A stretch of DNA of 64,000 nt from M3007 sp046329435 (GTDB lineage: Bacteria; Bacteroidota; Bacteroidia; Chitinophagales; Saprospiraceae). The translations under genes were made by a program, and so were the position numbers. The notes under the pieces are model-generated. The model was not told the origin of the DNA, did not search any database, and was given only the letters and a program-made list of their open reading frames with translations. Below are positions 1 to 9,616 of the stretch, piece by piece (position 1 is the first letter of the stretch; every line of letters starts with the position of its first letter). The stretch spans positions 62,001 to 126,000 of the forward strand of contig JAXLUR010000003.1 of assembly GCA_046329435.1 (NCBI GenBank), written 5' to 3'.

Positions 1-711
1 CAGGCCGGGCGTGGGCGCCGATTGCCACAATTGGTTGCCCAGTTTGTCGGTGCGGGTGAGCGTATATTTCTGGGTTTGGTAATTGTAGGAGCGGAACAGC
101 AAATCATCGTTCTGGAGCAGCAGCACATCAAAACTGAAACCGTTAGACACCGCTTTACTGTACACCACGGCGCCCGAGGCATCGATGTGGACAATCCCGG
201 TTTTCCAGCTGCCGTCGTTGAAGGAGCGCACCCCCAGCAAATTGCCGTCGGGCATCAGGTCGAACACCTGCAGGCCGCTGGTAAATTGCGGCAGTTCAAG
301 CATCTGTAAGAGGGCGCCGTCGGCGCCGATGCGGAGCAGATCGACGAAAGAAGAATCGTCTTGCACGGCCACCGAAAAAGTGCCGTCGGGGTGTTCGAAA
401 CCAGCGCTGATTGAGCTGATCGAAGCCCAGGGCAGGGCGTTTTGAAGGTAATGATTGTCCCATTCGGCCTGCAGGGCGGCATCGACCTTGACCACGCGGG
501 GCTGGTTGTAATACCCCTGGCTGTTGTCGCTCCATTGCGCATCGCCGGTCAGGATGTAACCGCCGTCGGCAGTCGGCCGCACGGTCATGCCCGACGAGTT
601 GTCAACGCCTGCAGGAGTGGGAAAAATTACTTTCTGGTTTTGGGAAAAGGCAGAAGTGCCTGCACACAGCAGCACGAGCAGCCAGACGAGAAACAGGATT
701 TTCTTTTTCAT
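1..711 (-). CDS. Secreted repeat/propeller-like protein, 3' end outside window
   Basis: Leftward frame open from the ATG at 711 to the window edge (237 codons, no stop), so the C-terminus is missing. The N-terminus is a clear Sec signal peptide: MKKK, then about 16 hydrophobic residues, then a cleavage site near SAFSQ. The mature part has repeated short beta-strand units ending in aromatic turns (for example DGGYILTGD and KLGNQLW). This is typical of Bacteroidota secreted delta-60/propeller proteins that often carry a T9SS sorting domain, which would lie outside the window. Signal peptide and open frame are seen; propeller fold and T9SS export are inferred. Specific function unknown. Confidence 0.7.
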   Translation of the reverse strand, partial: MKKKILFLVWLLVLLCAGTSAFSQNQKVIFPTPAGVDNSSGMTVRPTADGGYILTGDAQWSDNSQGYYNQPRVVKVDAALQAEWDNHYLQNALPWASISSISAGFEHPDGTFSVAVQDDSSFVDLLRIGADGALLQMLELPQFTSGLQVFDLMPDGNLLGVRSFNDGSWKTGIVHIDASGAVVYSKAVSNGFSFDVLLLQNDDLLFRSYNYQTQKYTLTRTDKLGNQLWQSAPTPGL

Positions 712-801
712 GGTAAAATGTAATTGGTACGAGGCAAAAGTCAGGGCAGCACAGCAGGTGTTAAAAATCAAAAATTCAAGTTTATCAAGCTGTTTTTTGC
801 T

Positions 802-809
802 TATTTTTG
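802..809 (+). promoter_or_regulatory. Candidate Bacteroidota -7 promoter element
   Basis: TATTTTTG fits the Bacteroidota -7 consensus TAnnTTTG and lies about 100 bp before the ATG at 907 in an AT-rich gap. No TTTG -33 box sits at the expected distance, so this may be a chance match. Confidence 0.25.
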
Positions 810-906
810 TAAATTATTCTTGATAATCAATTATTTAAAATAATAGTTATCGTAAAAAAATTATTTAGACAGCCCGATTCGCCTGTAAAAATGCAATTCC
901 TTCGCC

Positions 907-2310
907 ATGACAGACTCCGCACTTTTTGAAGCGCTGGCCGCCCTGACGGCCTGGGAATTGCAAAACCTGCGAAAACGCCTTCAATCGCCGGCCTTCAACC
1001 AAAGGGAAGAACCGCTCCTCCTGTTCGACTACTGTCTCGCTTGTTTGCGCAATGGCACTGCCCCTTCTCAGGAGGCGGCCATGGCAGCCATTTGGGGCAA
1101 AAAAGGCGCCCTTGAAAAACTGCGCCACGAAATGAGCGCCCTGCTCGACCTCGTCCGAGAGCTGCTGATCGAGCAGGAATTCGCTGCCGATGCCGGGCAA
1201 CGCGAACTCTACTGGCTGCGCGCCGCCCGCAAACGCGGACTTGAGAAAAACCTGCAGCGTGCCTTTCGCGATGCCGGCAAAGCGCTCGACCGCATCGGCC
1301 AGGCCGACCTGCGGCGCTATTTTTTCGACTTTCAACTCGCGCTCGAACAATACGAATGGGCCATCCAGTCGCAGCGCGCCCAAGTGTTCCCGGCCGAAAC
1401 GCTCACCGCCTCGCTCAACAACTGGTATGCCGGCCAGTTGACTCAGCTGGCCTGCATGGCCGAGGCTCAGGGCGCCGTGCGCCGGCAGGAGCGTTTTGCG
1501 CCGGAATGGATGGCCCTTCTGCTCGAGCAAATTCCGGGCAGGCCGCACGAAAACACCCCTGTCGTGGCCTTGTACCACCTGGGCCACCGCATGCTGACGC
1601 ATCCGGAGGAAGCCGATTTGCCCGATCAGTTTCGCCAAAGCCTGGCGGAAGTATTGCCAGGTTTGCCCCGCGAGGCGGCCAAAGGCTTGCTGTTGCTCGC
1701 CATCAACCACAACATCCGGCGGATCAACCAGGGACACAGGGAGGCCGTAAGAAGCGTGCTGGGGTTTTACCTGCTGGGCCTCGAACAAAAACTGTTGCAG
1801 GACGAACGGGGCATCCTGTCCAGATTTACCTACAACAACGTACTCATGACCTTTGTCGCCATCGGCGAATGGGAGCAGGCCGCCGCTTTTCTCGAAGATT
1901 ATCGCTCCCAGCTGCCGCCCGACGAACGCGACAACCTCTACCGCTACAACCTGGCCATCTACCGCTTCCGGCGCGGCGACTACGACGGCGCCCTCGAACT
2001 GCTGCGCGACGTCAGTTTCCCCGACCCGATGTACAACCTCGAAAGCCGGAAAATGCTGCTCAAGATTTTTTTCGAACAGGAAGCCTTCGACGCGCTCGAA
2101 TCGCTGCTCGACAACCTCATGACCTGGCTCCGGCGCCACGGCGAACTGGGCTACCACCGCGAAATGTACCGCAACCTCGCCCGTTACACGGCCCGCCTGT
2201 TGCGCCTGCCCGACAACGACCGCGAAGGGCGCGGCAAACTCGCCCAAAAAGTGCGCGAAACGCCGCTCGTGGCCGAACGAGAGTGGCTGCTTTCTAAAAT
2301 CGGGTTGTAA
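907..2310 (+). CDS. Helical repeat protein of unknown function
   Basis: 467 residues without signal peptide or membrane segment, so cytoplasmic. The sequence is almost wholly alpha-helical, rich in Leu, Ala, Arg and Glu. Its C-terminal half has TPR-like helix pairs (for example YNLAIYRFRRGDYDGALELL at about 345-364). I recognise no catalytic motif. It ends 4 bp before the convergent histidine kinase gene, with no visible terminator between them. A scaffold or protein-interaction role is a guess from the solenoid look only. Confidence 0.8.
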   Translation: MTDSALFEALAALTAWELQNLRKRLQSPAFNQREEPLLLFDYCLACLRNGTAPSQEAAMAAIWGKKGALEKLRHEMSALLDLVRELLIEQEFAADAGQRELYWLRAARKRGLEKNLQRAFRDAGKALDRIGQADLRRYFFDFQLALEQYEWAIQSQRAQVFPAETLTASLNNWYAGQLTQLACMAEAQGAVRRQERFAPEWMALLLEQIPGRPHENTPVVALYHLGHRMLTHPEEADLPDQFRQSLAEVLPGLPREAAKGLLLLAINHNIRRINQGHREAVRSVLGFYLLGLEQKLLQDERGILSRFTYNNVLMTFVAIGEWEQAAAFLEDYRSQLPPDERDNLYRYNLAIYRFRRGDYDGALELLRDVSFPDPMYNLESRKMLLKIFFEQEAFDALESLLDNLMTWLRRHGELGYHREMYRNLARYTARLLRLPDNDREGRGKLAQKVRETPLVAEREWLLSKIGL

Positions 2311-2314
2311 AAAA

Positions 2315-5300
2315 CTACTGCAAGGGCGCCGTCAGCACGATTCTCGTGCCCTGCCCGGGCGCCGTTTCAATACTGAGTTTACCGCCGATTTCGGCAGCCC
2401 GTTGCCGCAAATTGGGCAAGCCGTTGCCACCGCCGTCGGAAGTTGGCGCAGCCAGGTCGAAGCCCTTGCCGTTGTCGGCAATATCCAGCGTGAGGTAGCC
2501 GCGCCGGATGCGGAGCCGCAGCAATATTTCGGAGCAATCGGCGTATTTGGCGGCATTGTTGACGGCCTCCTTGAAGATCAGGTAGAGGTTGCGCAGCTGG
2601 TCGGGGCGCAGGGAGCGCTGCGGCAGCTCGGCCGGCAGGTCGGTTTTAAATTCAATGTTTTTGGCTTCACAAATGCGCAGGCCGAACTCCCGCATCCGCG
2701 TCACGAGGTCTTCCACCTGGTCATTTTTGCCGCCGATGGCCCAAACGATTTCCCGGATGGCATCGGAAAGGGAGCCGGCGCTGTCGGCAATTCGGCGAAG
2801 CAGCGAACGGGTTTCGGCATGCGCTTCGGGGTCGAGGCGGCTTTGCGCCACTTCGCTGAAAAAGCGGATGCTGCTCAGGCTGCTGCCCATATCGTCGTGC
2901 AGATCGCGAGCGATACGGCGTCGGATGGCATCGAGCCGGCGTTGCTGTTGCTCGCGGTACCAGAAGGCCAAAGACACCAGGCCGACGATCACCAGCGATA
3001 CCAGCATACGGAACCAGTTGGTTTTGTAGTAGGGCGGAATCACCTTGATGCGCAGCTCGTAGGGCCAGGCACTTTCCACGCCGTCGCCATTGGTAGCCTT
3101 GACCTGCAGGACGTAATCGCCGCCGTCGAGGTTGGTGTAGGTGATCGGGATGCCCGGCAGCGTTGGGGCCCAGCTTTCCGTAAAACCAATCAGCCGGTAG
3201 GAGAGCGTGGTTTTTTCAGGTTGTGTGAAATTGAGCACCGAAAAATCGAAACTGACCACATTTTCCCCCGGATTCAGGATCAGCACCTGCCCGGGCCCGA
3301 GCAAGCGGGGCTGATTGACCACTTTCAGGCCGGCAAGCACGACTTTGGGCGCCACGGTGTTTTCGGGCAGGTATTCCGGGTTGAAAATGTTGAAACTGTA
3401 CATGTGCCCGACACAGACCTCGCCGCCCGGGAGGGTCATGAGCATGTTTTCAATCGAGTTGCTGAACAATCCGTCTTTTTTGGTAAACTTGTTGGTAATC
3501 ACCCTTTTTTGGGGGTCGTAACGAAACAGGCCGTTGCCTGTGCCCACCCACAGTTGGCCCTCCCTGTCGGTCGTCAGGTAGTACACGAGCCGGTTGGGCA
3601 GGCCGTTGCGCGGGTTGAGGCTATCGACCATTTGGCCGTTTTCATTGAAACAAAGCGCGCCGTCGCGGCTGGCGACCCACAGGCGGCCCAGGCTGTCGAA
3701 TGTCATATCGCCGCAGCCGAGTTGCCAGTCGGATTTTCGCCAGAGCAGTTCGGCGCGGGTTTCGTTGTCGCGGCAGCGGTAAATTCCGTCTTCCGAACCG
3801 ATGTAAATATTGCGCCGGCCGTCTTTGAGCAGGGCATTGATCCGCTGCGATTTTGCGCGGTCCGTGATACCGGGCAGTTCTACTTTTTTGACTTCGCCGC
3901 TGGCAGGGTCGAGCCGGAAAAGGCCTTCGAAGTTGGAGCCGATCCAGATGCTTCCGTCGCTGCCTTCCTCGATGCTCAGCACTTTGTGAAAGATGCGCGG
4001 CGTTTTCAGGAAGCGCGGCCCCAGCACGCGGAGTGACCGGCCGGTTCGGATGTCCACTTCCTGCACGCCGTTGACCTGGGCGAGCCACAAGGTGCGGCGT
4101 TTGCTGACGAGCATATCGAAGGGCTCGTTGTCGTGCAGGCCGGTGGCCACGCTGTGGTGTTTGTACCGGTTTTCTTTCCGCCGCCATTCGAACAAACCCG
4201 CTCCCCATACCGCAATCCAGTAGTGATCGGAGTCGGAAGGGTCCTGCACAATCCGGGAAAACGCCACGAACTGTCCTTTGCTTTCCTCCTCGGGCAGGTA
4301 GTTGCGGCTGCATTTCAGGTCGCGCGGGTCGTATTTTTCCAAACCGCCTTCTGTGCCCAGCCAGACGATCCCGGTAGCCGAATCCCTGAGCATTGCCATT
4401 ACCCTGGTGCCGTTGTGCGAATAAGGCTCCAGCGACTGGGTGGGGAATTCGTGCGCAATCGTGTCGCTGAGCGTGAGGATGTAAACGCCGTAAATACCAC
4501 CGCCTACCCAAATCGAAGGGCCATAGCCAGGCAGTTTGTCGAACAGGAAGGCTGTTGTGATGGCATTTTTATCGGGATAGTCTTCGAAGCGGTCGAGCGT
4601 TTCATTGTACCGGTAAAAGCCGTTGCCCCAGCTGCCCGCCCAAACATTGCCCTGCGCATCTTCATTGATCCCGCCGGTAGAAGGGTGGCCGTCGGTGTGT
4701 CCCTGGTAGTATTTAAAAGTGCCGGTTTCGCGAAAAAACCGGTAGGTGCGGCCCGCCATATTGAGCCACATCCGGTGTTTGCTGTCTTCAAACGGGGTGC
4801 TGATGCCGCCCAGATTGTCGGGATATGGATAATAAACCATCTCGAAGGTGGACAAGTCCAGGCGTATCAAAAAGTTGCCGGCGCCGATCCATCCGTAGCC
4901 GTCGCTGCCGACGAGCAGGCTCGACAGCCACCCGATATAAGGTTCTTTTTCGGCGTCGAGGCGGTGAATAAATACCGGATGAAACACCCCGTTTTGCGCG
5001 TCGTACCAGCACAGACCCTGTTCTGTCGACACCCACAGACGCCCCATCGGGTCGGTTTGTATTCCGTAAATGACATTGTACGGGATCGTTAAGGGGTCAT
5101 TCTCGACATGGCGGAAACTGTCGAAACGCCGGCCGTCGAAGCGGGCCAGGCCGTCGGTGGTGCCGATCCACAAAAAGCCCTCCCGGTCAAAAGCCAGGGC
5201 GCTGATGTTGTCGTTGGGCAGGCCGTCATCCGAACCATAATGGGAAAAAGTAATCCCTGGCAGCTGCGCGGCGGCATTCAGCCACCAGCCGGAGCAAATA

Positions 5301-5347
5301 AAAAGCAGCGCAAGCCGCAACACCAGGTCAGGCACTTTTCGAAACAC
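2315..5347 (-). CDS. Sensor histidine kinase with periplasmic beta-propeller and Y_Y_Y domain
   Basis: 1010 residues. Order: signal peptide (1-28), many Reg_prop repeats (motifs such as LWIGTTDGLARFDG) forming two seven-bladed propellers, a Y_Y_Y domain near 690-770, one membrane helix near 780-800, then the kinase. The dimerisation motif ARDLHDDMGSSL (His about 817) is of HisKA_3/NarX type, followed by the N-box FKEAVNNAAKYA (about 926-937) and G-boxes DNGKGFD and GGGNGLPN. No receiver or HTH follows, so it needs a separate response regulator, and none is encoded in this window. The propeller presumably senses an extracytoplasmic ligand. Architecture is seen; ligand unknown. Confidence 0.93.
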   Translation of the reverse strand: MFRKVPDLVLRLALLFICSGWWLNAAAQLPGITFSHYGSDDGLPNDNISALAFDREGFLWIGTTDGLARFDGRRFDSFRHVENDPLTIPYNVIYGIQTDPMGRLWVSTEQGLCWYDAQNGVFHPVFIHRLDAEKEPYIGWLSSLLVGSDGYGWIGAGNFLIRLDLSTFEMVYYPYPDNLGGISTPFEDSKHRMWLNMAGRTYRFFRETGTFKYYQGHTDGHPSTGGINEDAQGNVWAGSWGNGFYRYNETLDRFEDYPDKNAITTAFLFDKLPGYGPSIWVGGGIYGVYILTLSDTIAHEFPTQSLEPYSHNGTRVMAMLRDSATGIVWLGTEGGLEKYDPRDLKCSRNYLPEEESKGQFVAFSRIVQDPSDSDHYWIAVWGAGLFEWRRKENRYKHHSVATGLHDNEPFDMLVSKRRTLWLAQVNGVQEVDIRTGRSLRVLGPRFLKTPRIFHKVLSIEEGSDGSIWIGSNFEGLFRLDPASGEVKKVELPGITDRAKSQRINALLKDGRRNIYIGSEDGIYRCRDNETRAELLWRKSDWQLGCGDMTFDSLGRLWVASRDGALCFNENGQMVDSLNPRNGLPNRLVYYLTTDREGQLWVGTGNGLFRYDPQKRVITNKFTKKDGLFSNSIENMLMTLPGGEVCVGHMYSFNIFNPEYLPENTVAPKVVLAGLKVVNQPRLLGPGQVLILNPGENVVSFDFSVLNFTQPEKTTLSYRLIGFTESWAPTLPGIPITYTNLDGGDYVLQVKATNGDGVESAWPYELRIKVIPPYYKTNWFRMLVSLVIVGLVSLAFWYREQQQRRLDAIRRRIARDLHDDMGSSLSSIRFFSEVAQSRLDPEAHAETRSLLRRIADSAGSLSDAIREIVWAIGGKNDQVEDLVTRMREFGLRICEAKNIEFKTDLPAELPQRSLRPDQLRNLYLIFKEAVNNAAKYADCSEILLRLRIRRGYLTLDIADNGKGFDLAAPTSDGGGNGLPNLRQRAAEIGGKLSIETAPGQGTRIVLTAPLQ

Positions 5348-5646
5348 GTACAGGGAGAAATAAGGCCTGCAAGATGCAAAAAAAATTGCGACAGATGCCG
5401 ATCACATGTTCATGTGGTCTCCAAAATTGTCCAGCTGACCCTGCTCACCTTTTCATGCGATTTGTTGAGTGCCAGCCAGGGGGCCATCTTTGCAGCAGCA
5501 CAGGAAACCAGTGAATTTTTACCCGCAGGCTGTAACCCCCGACGGCCCCAAACCTGTCCAATCCGCCAATCGGCTTCGGCTTCGGCTTCGGGCCGCAGGC
5601 GCAACCGGAAGGTTCAATTTTTACAATATTAAACAAGCTATTGAAA
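5348..5646. other. Divergent intergenic region
   Basis: About 300 bp between the leftward kinase and the rightward cytochrome gene. It should hold both promoters, but I find no exact TAnnTTTG element on either strand. The only notable feature is three tandem CGGCTT units at 5571-5588, which I take to be low-complexity sequence. Confidence 0.5.
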
Positions 5647-6264
5647 ATGAAAGCTCTCCTGACAATGTCTGCCGCACTGGCAGGCCTGGCCATCTTTGTG
5701 GCAACCGCCTGTGAAACGGCTGTTTCGCAATCTCCCACCGCTCCAGCCAGCCAGCCTTCGGCCAAACAATACGGCGGCTTCGCCACCCAGGCTGAATGGG
5801 GCGAACACCTGGTGACGATTACGGGTTGCGACGACTGCCATTCGCCCAAAACCATGACCGCCCAGGGGCCGGCGCCCGACATGTCGCGCCGGCTCTCTGG
5901 CCATCCGGCCGACGGCACCGTGCCCTCTTTCGAGCGCAAAACCCCGCAATCGATCGGCTGGACCGTCACCAACGAACACCTGAGCGCCTGGCAAGGCGCC
6001 TGGGGCACTTCCTTCTCGGCCAACCTGACGCCCGACGAAAGCGGCATCGGCTCCTGGACGGAAGAGCAGTTCATCAACGCCATCCGCAAGGGCAAACTCA
6101 AAGGCCTCGACAACTCGCGCACCCTGCTGCCGCCCATGCCCTGGCCCAACTACGCCCGCATGAGCGACGACGAACTGAAAGCCATTTTCGCTTTCCTCAA
6201 ATCGCTTCCGCCAGTCAAAAACGTCGTGCCGGCCCCGATTCCGCCCGCCAGCGCCAAAAGCTAA
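5647..6264 (+). CDS. Mono-haem c-type cytochrome, secreted
   Basis: About 205 residues. N-terminal hydrophobic export signal (ALLTMSAALAGLAIFVATAC), whose Cys could be a weak lipobox. One haem-binding CxxCH is seen (CDDCH, about residue 60), and a likely Met axial ligand lies in LPPMPWPNYARMSDDEL near the C-terminus, followed by the usual final helix. Acts as a periplasmic or surface electron carrier; partners are not visible here. The ATG at 5647 is preferred over an in-frame TTG two codons upstream. A strong terminator follows, so it is probably monocistronic. Confidence 0.85.
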   Translation: MKALLTMSAALAGLAIFVATACETAVSQSPTAPASQPSAKQYGGFATQAEWGEHLVTITGCDDCHSPKTMTAQGPAPDMSRRLSGHPADGTVPSFERKTPQSIGWTVTNEHLSAWQGAWGTSFSANLTPDESGIGSWTEEQFINAIRKGKLKGLDNSRTLLPPMPWPNYARMSDDELKAIFAFLKSLPPVKNVVPAPIPPASAKS

Positions 6265-6287
6265 TTGCGCTTCAATCTGCAAACCGC

Positions 6288-6329
6288 GAGACCTGGCCGA
6301 TATTTTGTCGGCACAGGTCTCTTTTTTTT
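6288..6329 (+). terminator. Intrinsic terminator after the cytochrome gene
   Basis: Perfect 8-bp stem GAGACCTG/CAGGTCTC with an 18-nt loop, followed directly by eight T residues. It closes the transcription unit of the upstream cytochrome. Confidence 0.88.
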
Positions 6330-6383
6330 GGAAAAAACAGCGAGAGCAGCGAAAATTGTAGCACCAAGTCAAACCCTGCTGCT

Positions 6384-7151
6384 ATGCTCCTCGTTATCGC
6401 CCCTTTTCTGATTCCCCTGTTTTTTGCCCTCACTGCCGGCGCATTCGCCGCCGGCGTCCGCTACCGCCGCCGCGAAATGGATCGCCGCCGCCGCCTGCAA
6501 TTGTCCGATCTGGCCCAACGGCTGGGTTTGCAGTTTCGGGAAAAAGACGATTTCGGGCTGCTCCAGCAGTTGAAAAACTTCGACCTGTTCTTTCGCCGGC
6601 GACGCTGGTTTCACAGCGGCCAGATCGCCAACGTCATGTCGGGGCGCGTGGGCGAAACCGACGTGTATCTTTTCGACTACATCTACTACGTTTCCTCGAA
6701 CAACAACCGCCGCCGCATCGTGCAGACCGTCTTTTTTGCCAACGACAAAAACTGGTTTCTGCCCAATTTCAAACTGGAACCTGAAACCTGGTACCACAAG
6801 GTGATGGACCGCCTTGGCATGAGCACCGACATTAATTTTGAAGAACACCCCGAATTTTCAGACAGTTTCCGGCTCAAAGGCGAACTGGCCGACCTGATTC
6901 GCGACAAGTTCTCCAGTTCGGTTCGCGACTTTCTCACCGAACGGCCGCCGTCGCACCTGGAGGGCAACAACTACTATTTTATTGCCTACAAACCCAGGAA
7001 AAAACTCAATGCCGACGAGGCGGAAGTCTTTTGGGAAAACTGCAACCGCCTCGTGGAATTGCTGAAAAAGGAAGGCAAAACGGAATTGCTCAACCTCGCC
7101 GAACTCAAACCGGTGGAAATGCCGGAAAAACTGCGCAGCGAAAACGACTGA
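6384..7151 (+). CDS. Membrane-anchored protein of an uncharacterised conserved family
   Basis: 255 residues from ATG 6384; the frame stays open upstream through the cytochrome gene, but that part is antisense-like sequence. The first 25 residues are one hydrophobic helix, followed by a basic stretch (YRRREMDRRRRLQ) indicating a cytoplasmic C-terminal domain. The soluble part carries the block LPNFKLEPE and, further on, HPEFSDSFRLKG. I recognise these as recurring in bacterial proteins of unknown function. It lies downstream of a terminator, so it has its own promoter. Role unknown. Confidence 0.82.
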   Translation: MLLVIAPFLIPLFFALTAGAFAAGVRYRRREMDRRRRLQLSDLAQRLGLQFREKDDFGLLQQLKNFDLFFRRRRWFHSGQIANVMSGRVGETDVYLFDYIYYVSSNNNRRRIVQTVFFANDKNWFLPNFKLEPETWYHKVMDRLGMSTDINFEEHPEFSDSFRLKGELADLIRDKFSSSVRDFLTERPPSHLEGNNYYFIAYKPRKKLNADEAEVFWENCNRLVELLKKEGKTELLNLAELKPVEMPEKLRSEND

Positions 7152-7175
7152 TGGGCAGCCGTGCCCGATCCTGCA

Positions 7176-9530
7176 TTATTCATTCTGCAACGACCTGACG
7201 GGCTCGGCCAACGCGGCGCGAAGCCCCTGCACGCTCACCGTTATGACGGCAATCAGCAGGGCAAGGGCGCCCGCGGCGGCAAACAACATCCAGCCCAGCT
7301 CGATGCGGTAGTCGAAACGGAGCAGGAATTTGGACATTGCCCAGGCGCCAAGCGGCGCAGCTAAGGCAAACGCCACCACGACCGGCTTCAAAAAATCTTT
7401 CGAGAGGGCCAGCCAGATATTGCCCAGCGTCGCGCCCAGCACCTTCCGGATGCCGACCTCTTTCCGCCTTTGTTCCGCCGTGTAGGCCGACAGGCCGAAC
7501 AGGCCCAGGCAGGAGATGAAAATGGCCAGCGCGCCGAAAACATTGGCCAGCATCCCTACCTGCGAGAGGCGCTGATATTGCTGCTGAAACTCGTCGCGGG
7601 TAAACCTGAATTCGAAAGGATAGGCCGGGAAATACTTTTTGTAAATCGATTCGATTCGGGCGAGATTGGCTTGCCAGTCGGCGTTGTTGTCGAAACGCAG
7701 GTAAAAATGGCTCATCGCCCCACGGTCGAGCATGATCGCCATGGGCTCCGGCTTGCCAAAAGGATTGTTGTACACAAAGTCTTCCACGACGCCGACTACC
7801 GTGCGGAGCCTGTCATACATCAGAACGGCGCCTACCGGATTTTGCAAGCCCATGCGGCGTACTGCAGCCTCGTTGAGCAACACGCTCATGGTGTCGCCGC
7901 CGAATTCGGGGTACAGATCGCGGCCTTCCTTGATCCGTAGCCCGGCCGTGGACACAAAGTCGGGACCCACCCAGGCCAGGGTCACCAGAAAGTCCTGATC
8001 GTCGGTACGGCCCGGCCACGAAAAGCCCGAACTGTTGCTGCCGTAGCTGATGAGGTTGTCGCGGCCGTTGGAGACACTTTTGACTGCCGGGATGCGCAGC
8101 ACCTCGTCTTTAAAAGCCGGAAAACTATTGCCCATGTCGCCACGCGCCGGGATGTCGATGAGGTTGTCCACGGCGTAGCCCAGCGGGCGGTTTTGCACGT
8201 GCCGTACCTGGCCGTTGATCACCAGGGTGCCAATGATCAGGAAGATGGAAATAACGAACTGGAAACCGACCAGACCTTTGCGCAGCCGTGCGCCGTTCTT
8301 TCCGGTGACGACCAGGCCTTTCAGCACTTTAACGGGCTGAAAACCGCTGAGGAAAAAAGCCGGGTAGCTGCCGGCCAGCAAACCGGTCAGGAGGCCCGCA
8401 GCGCCAAGGCCGCCCCACAACTGCCAGTCGGACCATTCGAGGGCGAGGTTTTTTTCAGCAAAACGGTTGAACACCGGCAAGGCGATGGCGACCAGCGCCA
8501 AGGCAAATACGAGGGCCAGGAAGGTCAGCAGCAACGCTTCGCTCAAAAACTGCCCGATGATGAACCGGCGCTGCGCGCCCATCACTTTCCGCACGCCTAC
8601 CTCGCGGGCGCGGCGGGCCGAACGGGCAGTGGAGAGGTTCATAAAATTGACGCAGGCAATCAGCAGGATAAAAATGCCCGTGGCCAGAAACAGCAAGACC
8701 AGATCAAGGCGCCCTCCATTGGGCTTGCCGTCTTTAAATTCGCTTTCAAGCCGCCATTTCGACAAGGGATAGGCGTGCAGGTGCGCCGCGGCGCCCTCGG
8801 TCTTCGTCTGCACGTAATCGTACAGCTTGGCATTGAGGCTTTCCAGACTGGCGCCCGGCTGCATTTCGATCCACATCGGCAATGCATTGGTGTTCCAGTC
8901 ATTGATCACTTCCTGATTGGCCTGCTCGTACACGTGGAAAGGCAGGAGGACATCGAAACGGATCGAACTGGCGCCAGGCACGTCTTTGATCACTGCGCCC
9001 ACCCTCAGGTCGTACTCATTGTTCTGCCGGATGATTTGCCCGATCGGATCGGCGTCGCCAAAGAATTTTTTGGCCGTCCGTTCGGTGATCACACAAGCGC
9101 CGGCATCGCGCAGGGCTGCCTGCGGGTCGCCTTTTACAGCCGGGAAACTGAATATTTGAAAAAACGAGGGTTCGACATACATGCCTTTTTCATAAGTCGC
9201 TTTTTCCCCGACCTGAAACAGATATTGCCCCTCCCAGGTCGCCCGTACGACGTTTTTCACCTCCGGCATTTCGGCCGTCAGGGCTGCGGCCAGCGGCCCC
9301 GGCATGGCCTGAAACGTGTAGGTCCGCCCCTGCATGTGCTGATCCTGCAGCAGGATGCACAGCCGCGGCAGTTTTTCATGAAAACGGTCATAGCGGAACT
9401 CATCGATCACCCAAAGCAGAATCAGCATGCCAGCCGCCAACCCGACGGCCAGCCCGGTAATGTTGATAAATGTGTACACCGGGTTTTTGCGCAGGTTGCG
9501 CAAGGCGATTTTGAAATAATTGCGAAGCAT
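7176..9530 (-). CDS. FtsX/MacB-type ABC transporter permease (third of array)
   Basis: 784 residues with the Bacteroidota duplicated layout: N-terminal helix (about 20-43), MacB periplasmic core domain, FtsX helices with the motif REVGVRKVMGAQ, a second core domain, and a second FtsX unit with RRKEVGIRKVLGAT. Such permeases pair with a LolD/MacB-like ATPase to move lipoproteins, peptides or drugs across or out of the inner membrane, driven mechanically through the periplasmic domain. No ATPase is encoded nearby. It starts 86 bp after the preceding permease and ends convergent with the membrane-anchored unknown. Substrate unknown. Confidence 0.93.
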   Translation of the reverse strand: MLRNYFKIALRNLRKNPVYTFINITGLAVGLAAGMLILLWVIDEFRYDRFHEKLPRLCILLQDQHMQGRTYTFQAMPGPLAAALTAEMPEVKNVVRATWEGQYLFQVGEKATYEKGMYVEPSFFQIFSFPAVKGDPQAALRDAGACVITERTAKKFFGDADPIGQIIRQNNEYDLRVGAVIKDVPGASSIRFDVLLPFHVYEQANQEVINDWNTNALPMWIEMQPGASLESLNAKLYDYVQTKTEGAAAHLHAYPLSKWRLESEFKDGKPNGGRLDLVLLFLATGIFILLIACVNFMNLSTARSARRAREVGVRKVMGAQRRFIIGQFLSEALLLTFLALVFALALVAIALPVFNRFAEKNLALEWSDWQLWGGLGAAGLLTGLLAGSYPAFFLSGFQPVKVLKGLVVTGKNGARLRKGLVGFQFVISIFLIIGTLVINGQVRHVQNRPLGYAVDNLIDIPARGDMGNSFPAFKDEVLRIPAVKSVSNGRDNLISYGSNSSGFSWPGRTDDQDFLVTLAWVGPDFVSTAGLRIKEGRDLYPEFGGDTMSVLLNEAAVRRMGLQNPVGAVLMYDRLRTVVGVVEDFVYNNPFGKPEPMAIMLDRGAMSHFYLRFDNNADWQANLARIESIYKKYFPAYPFEFRFTRDEFQQQYQRLSQVGMLANVFGALAIFISCLGLFGLSAYTAEQRRKEVGIRKVLGATLGNIWLALSKDFLKPVVVAFALAAPLGAWAMSKFLLRFDYRIELGWMLFAAAGALALLIAVITVSVQGLRAALAEPVRSLQNE

Positions 9531-9616
9531 CGGGTATTATTTTTAAAACCTGGTTTCAGTGCGCCGGCTCTTCCCCGGCGTGAGGTATTTTTTATAAATT
9601 TTTGAATAACAACTAC

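Noticed and set aside
865..2247. Long open frame on the minus strand opposite the helical protein gene
   Set aside because: Antisense frame that follows the codon periodicity of the rightward gene; no domain or plausible start, and composition (Phe, Gln, Val, Gly rich) is unlike other proteins here.
2402..4036. 544-codon frame opposite the sensor kinase gene
   Set aside because: The minus-strand frame has full propeller and kinase motifs; the opposite frame has none. GC-rich third positions keep it open by chance.
5571..5590. Three tandem CGGCTT units
   Set aside because: Too short to be a meaningful repeat; likely chance in a GC-rich intergenic region.
9562..9580. CGCCGG/CCGGCG hairpin between the second and third permeases
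   Set aside because: Reading leftward it is not followed by a T-tract, so it is not called a terminator; it may only affect mRNA processing.
8193..9605. Frames of over 450 codons opposite the FtsX permeases (also near 12162-13529)
   Set aside because: Mirror of strongly coding permease genes; His/Gln-rich, without any recognisable domain.
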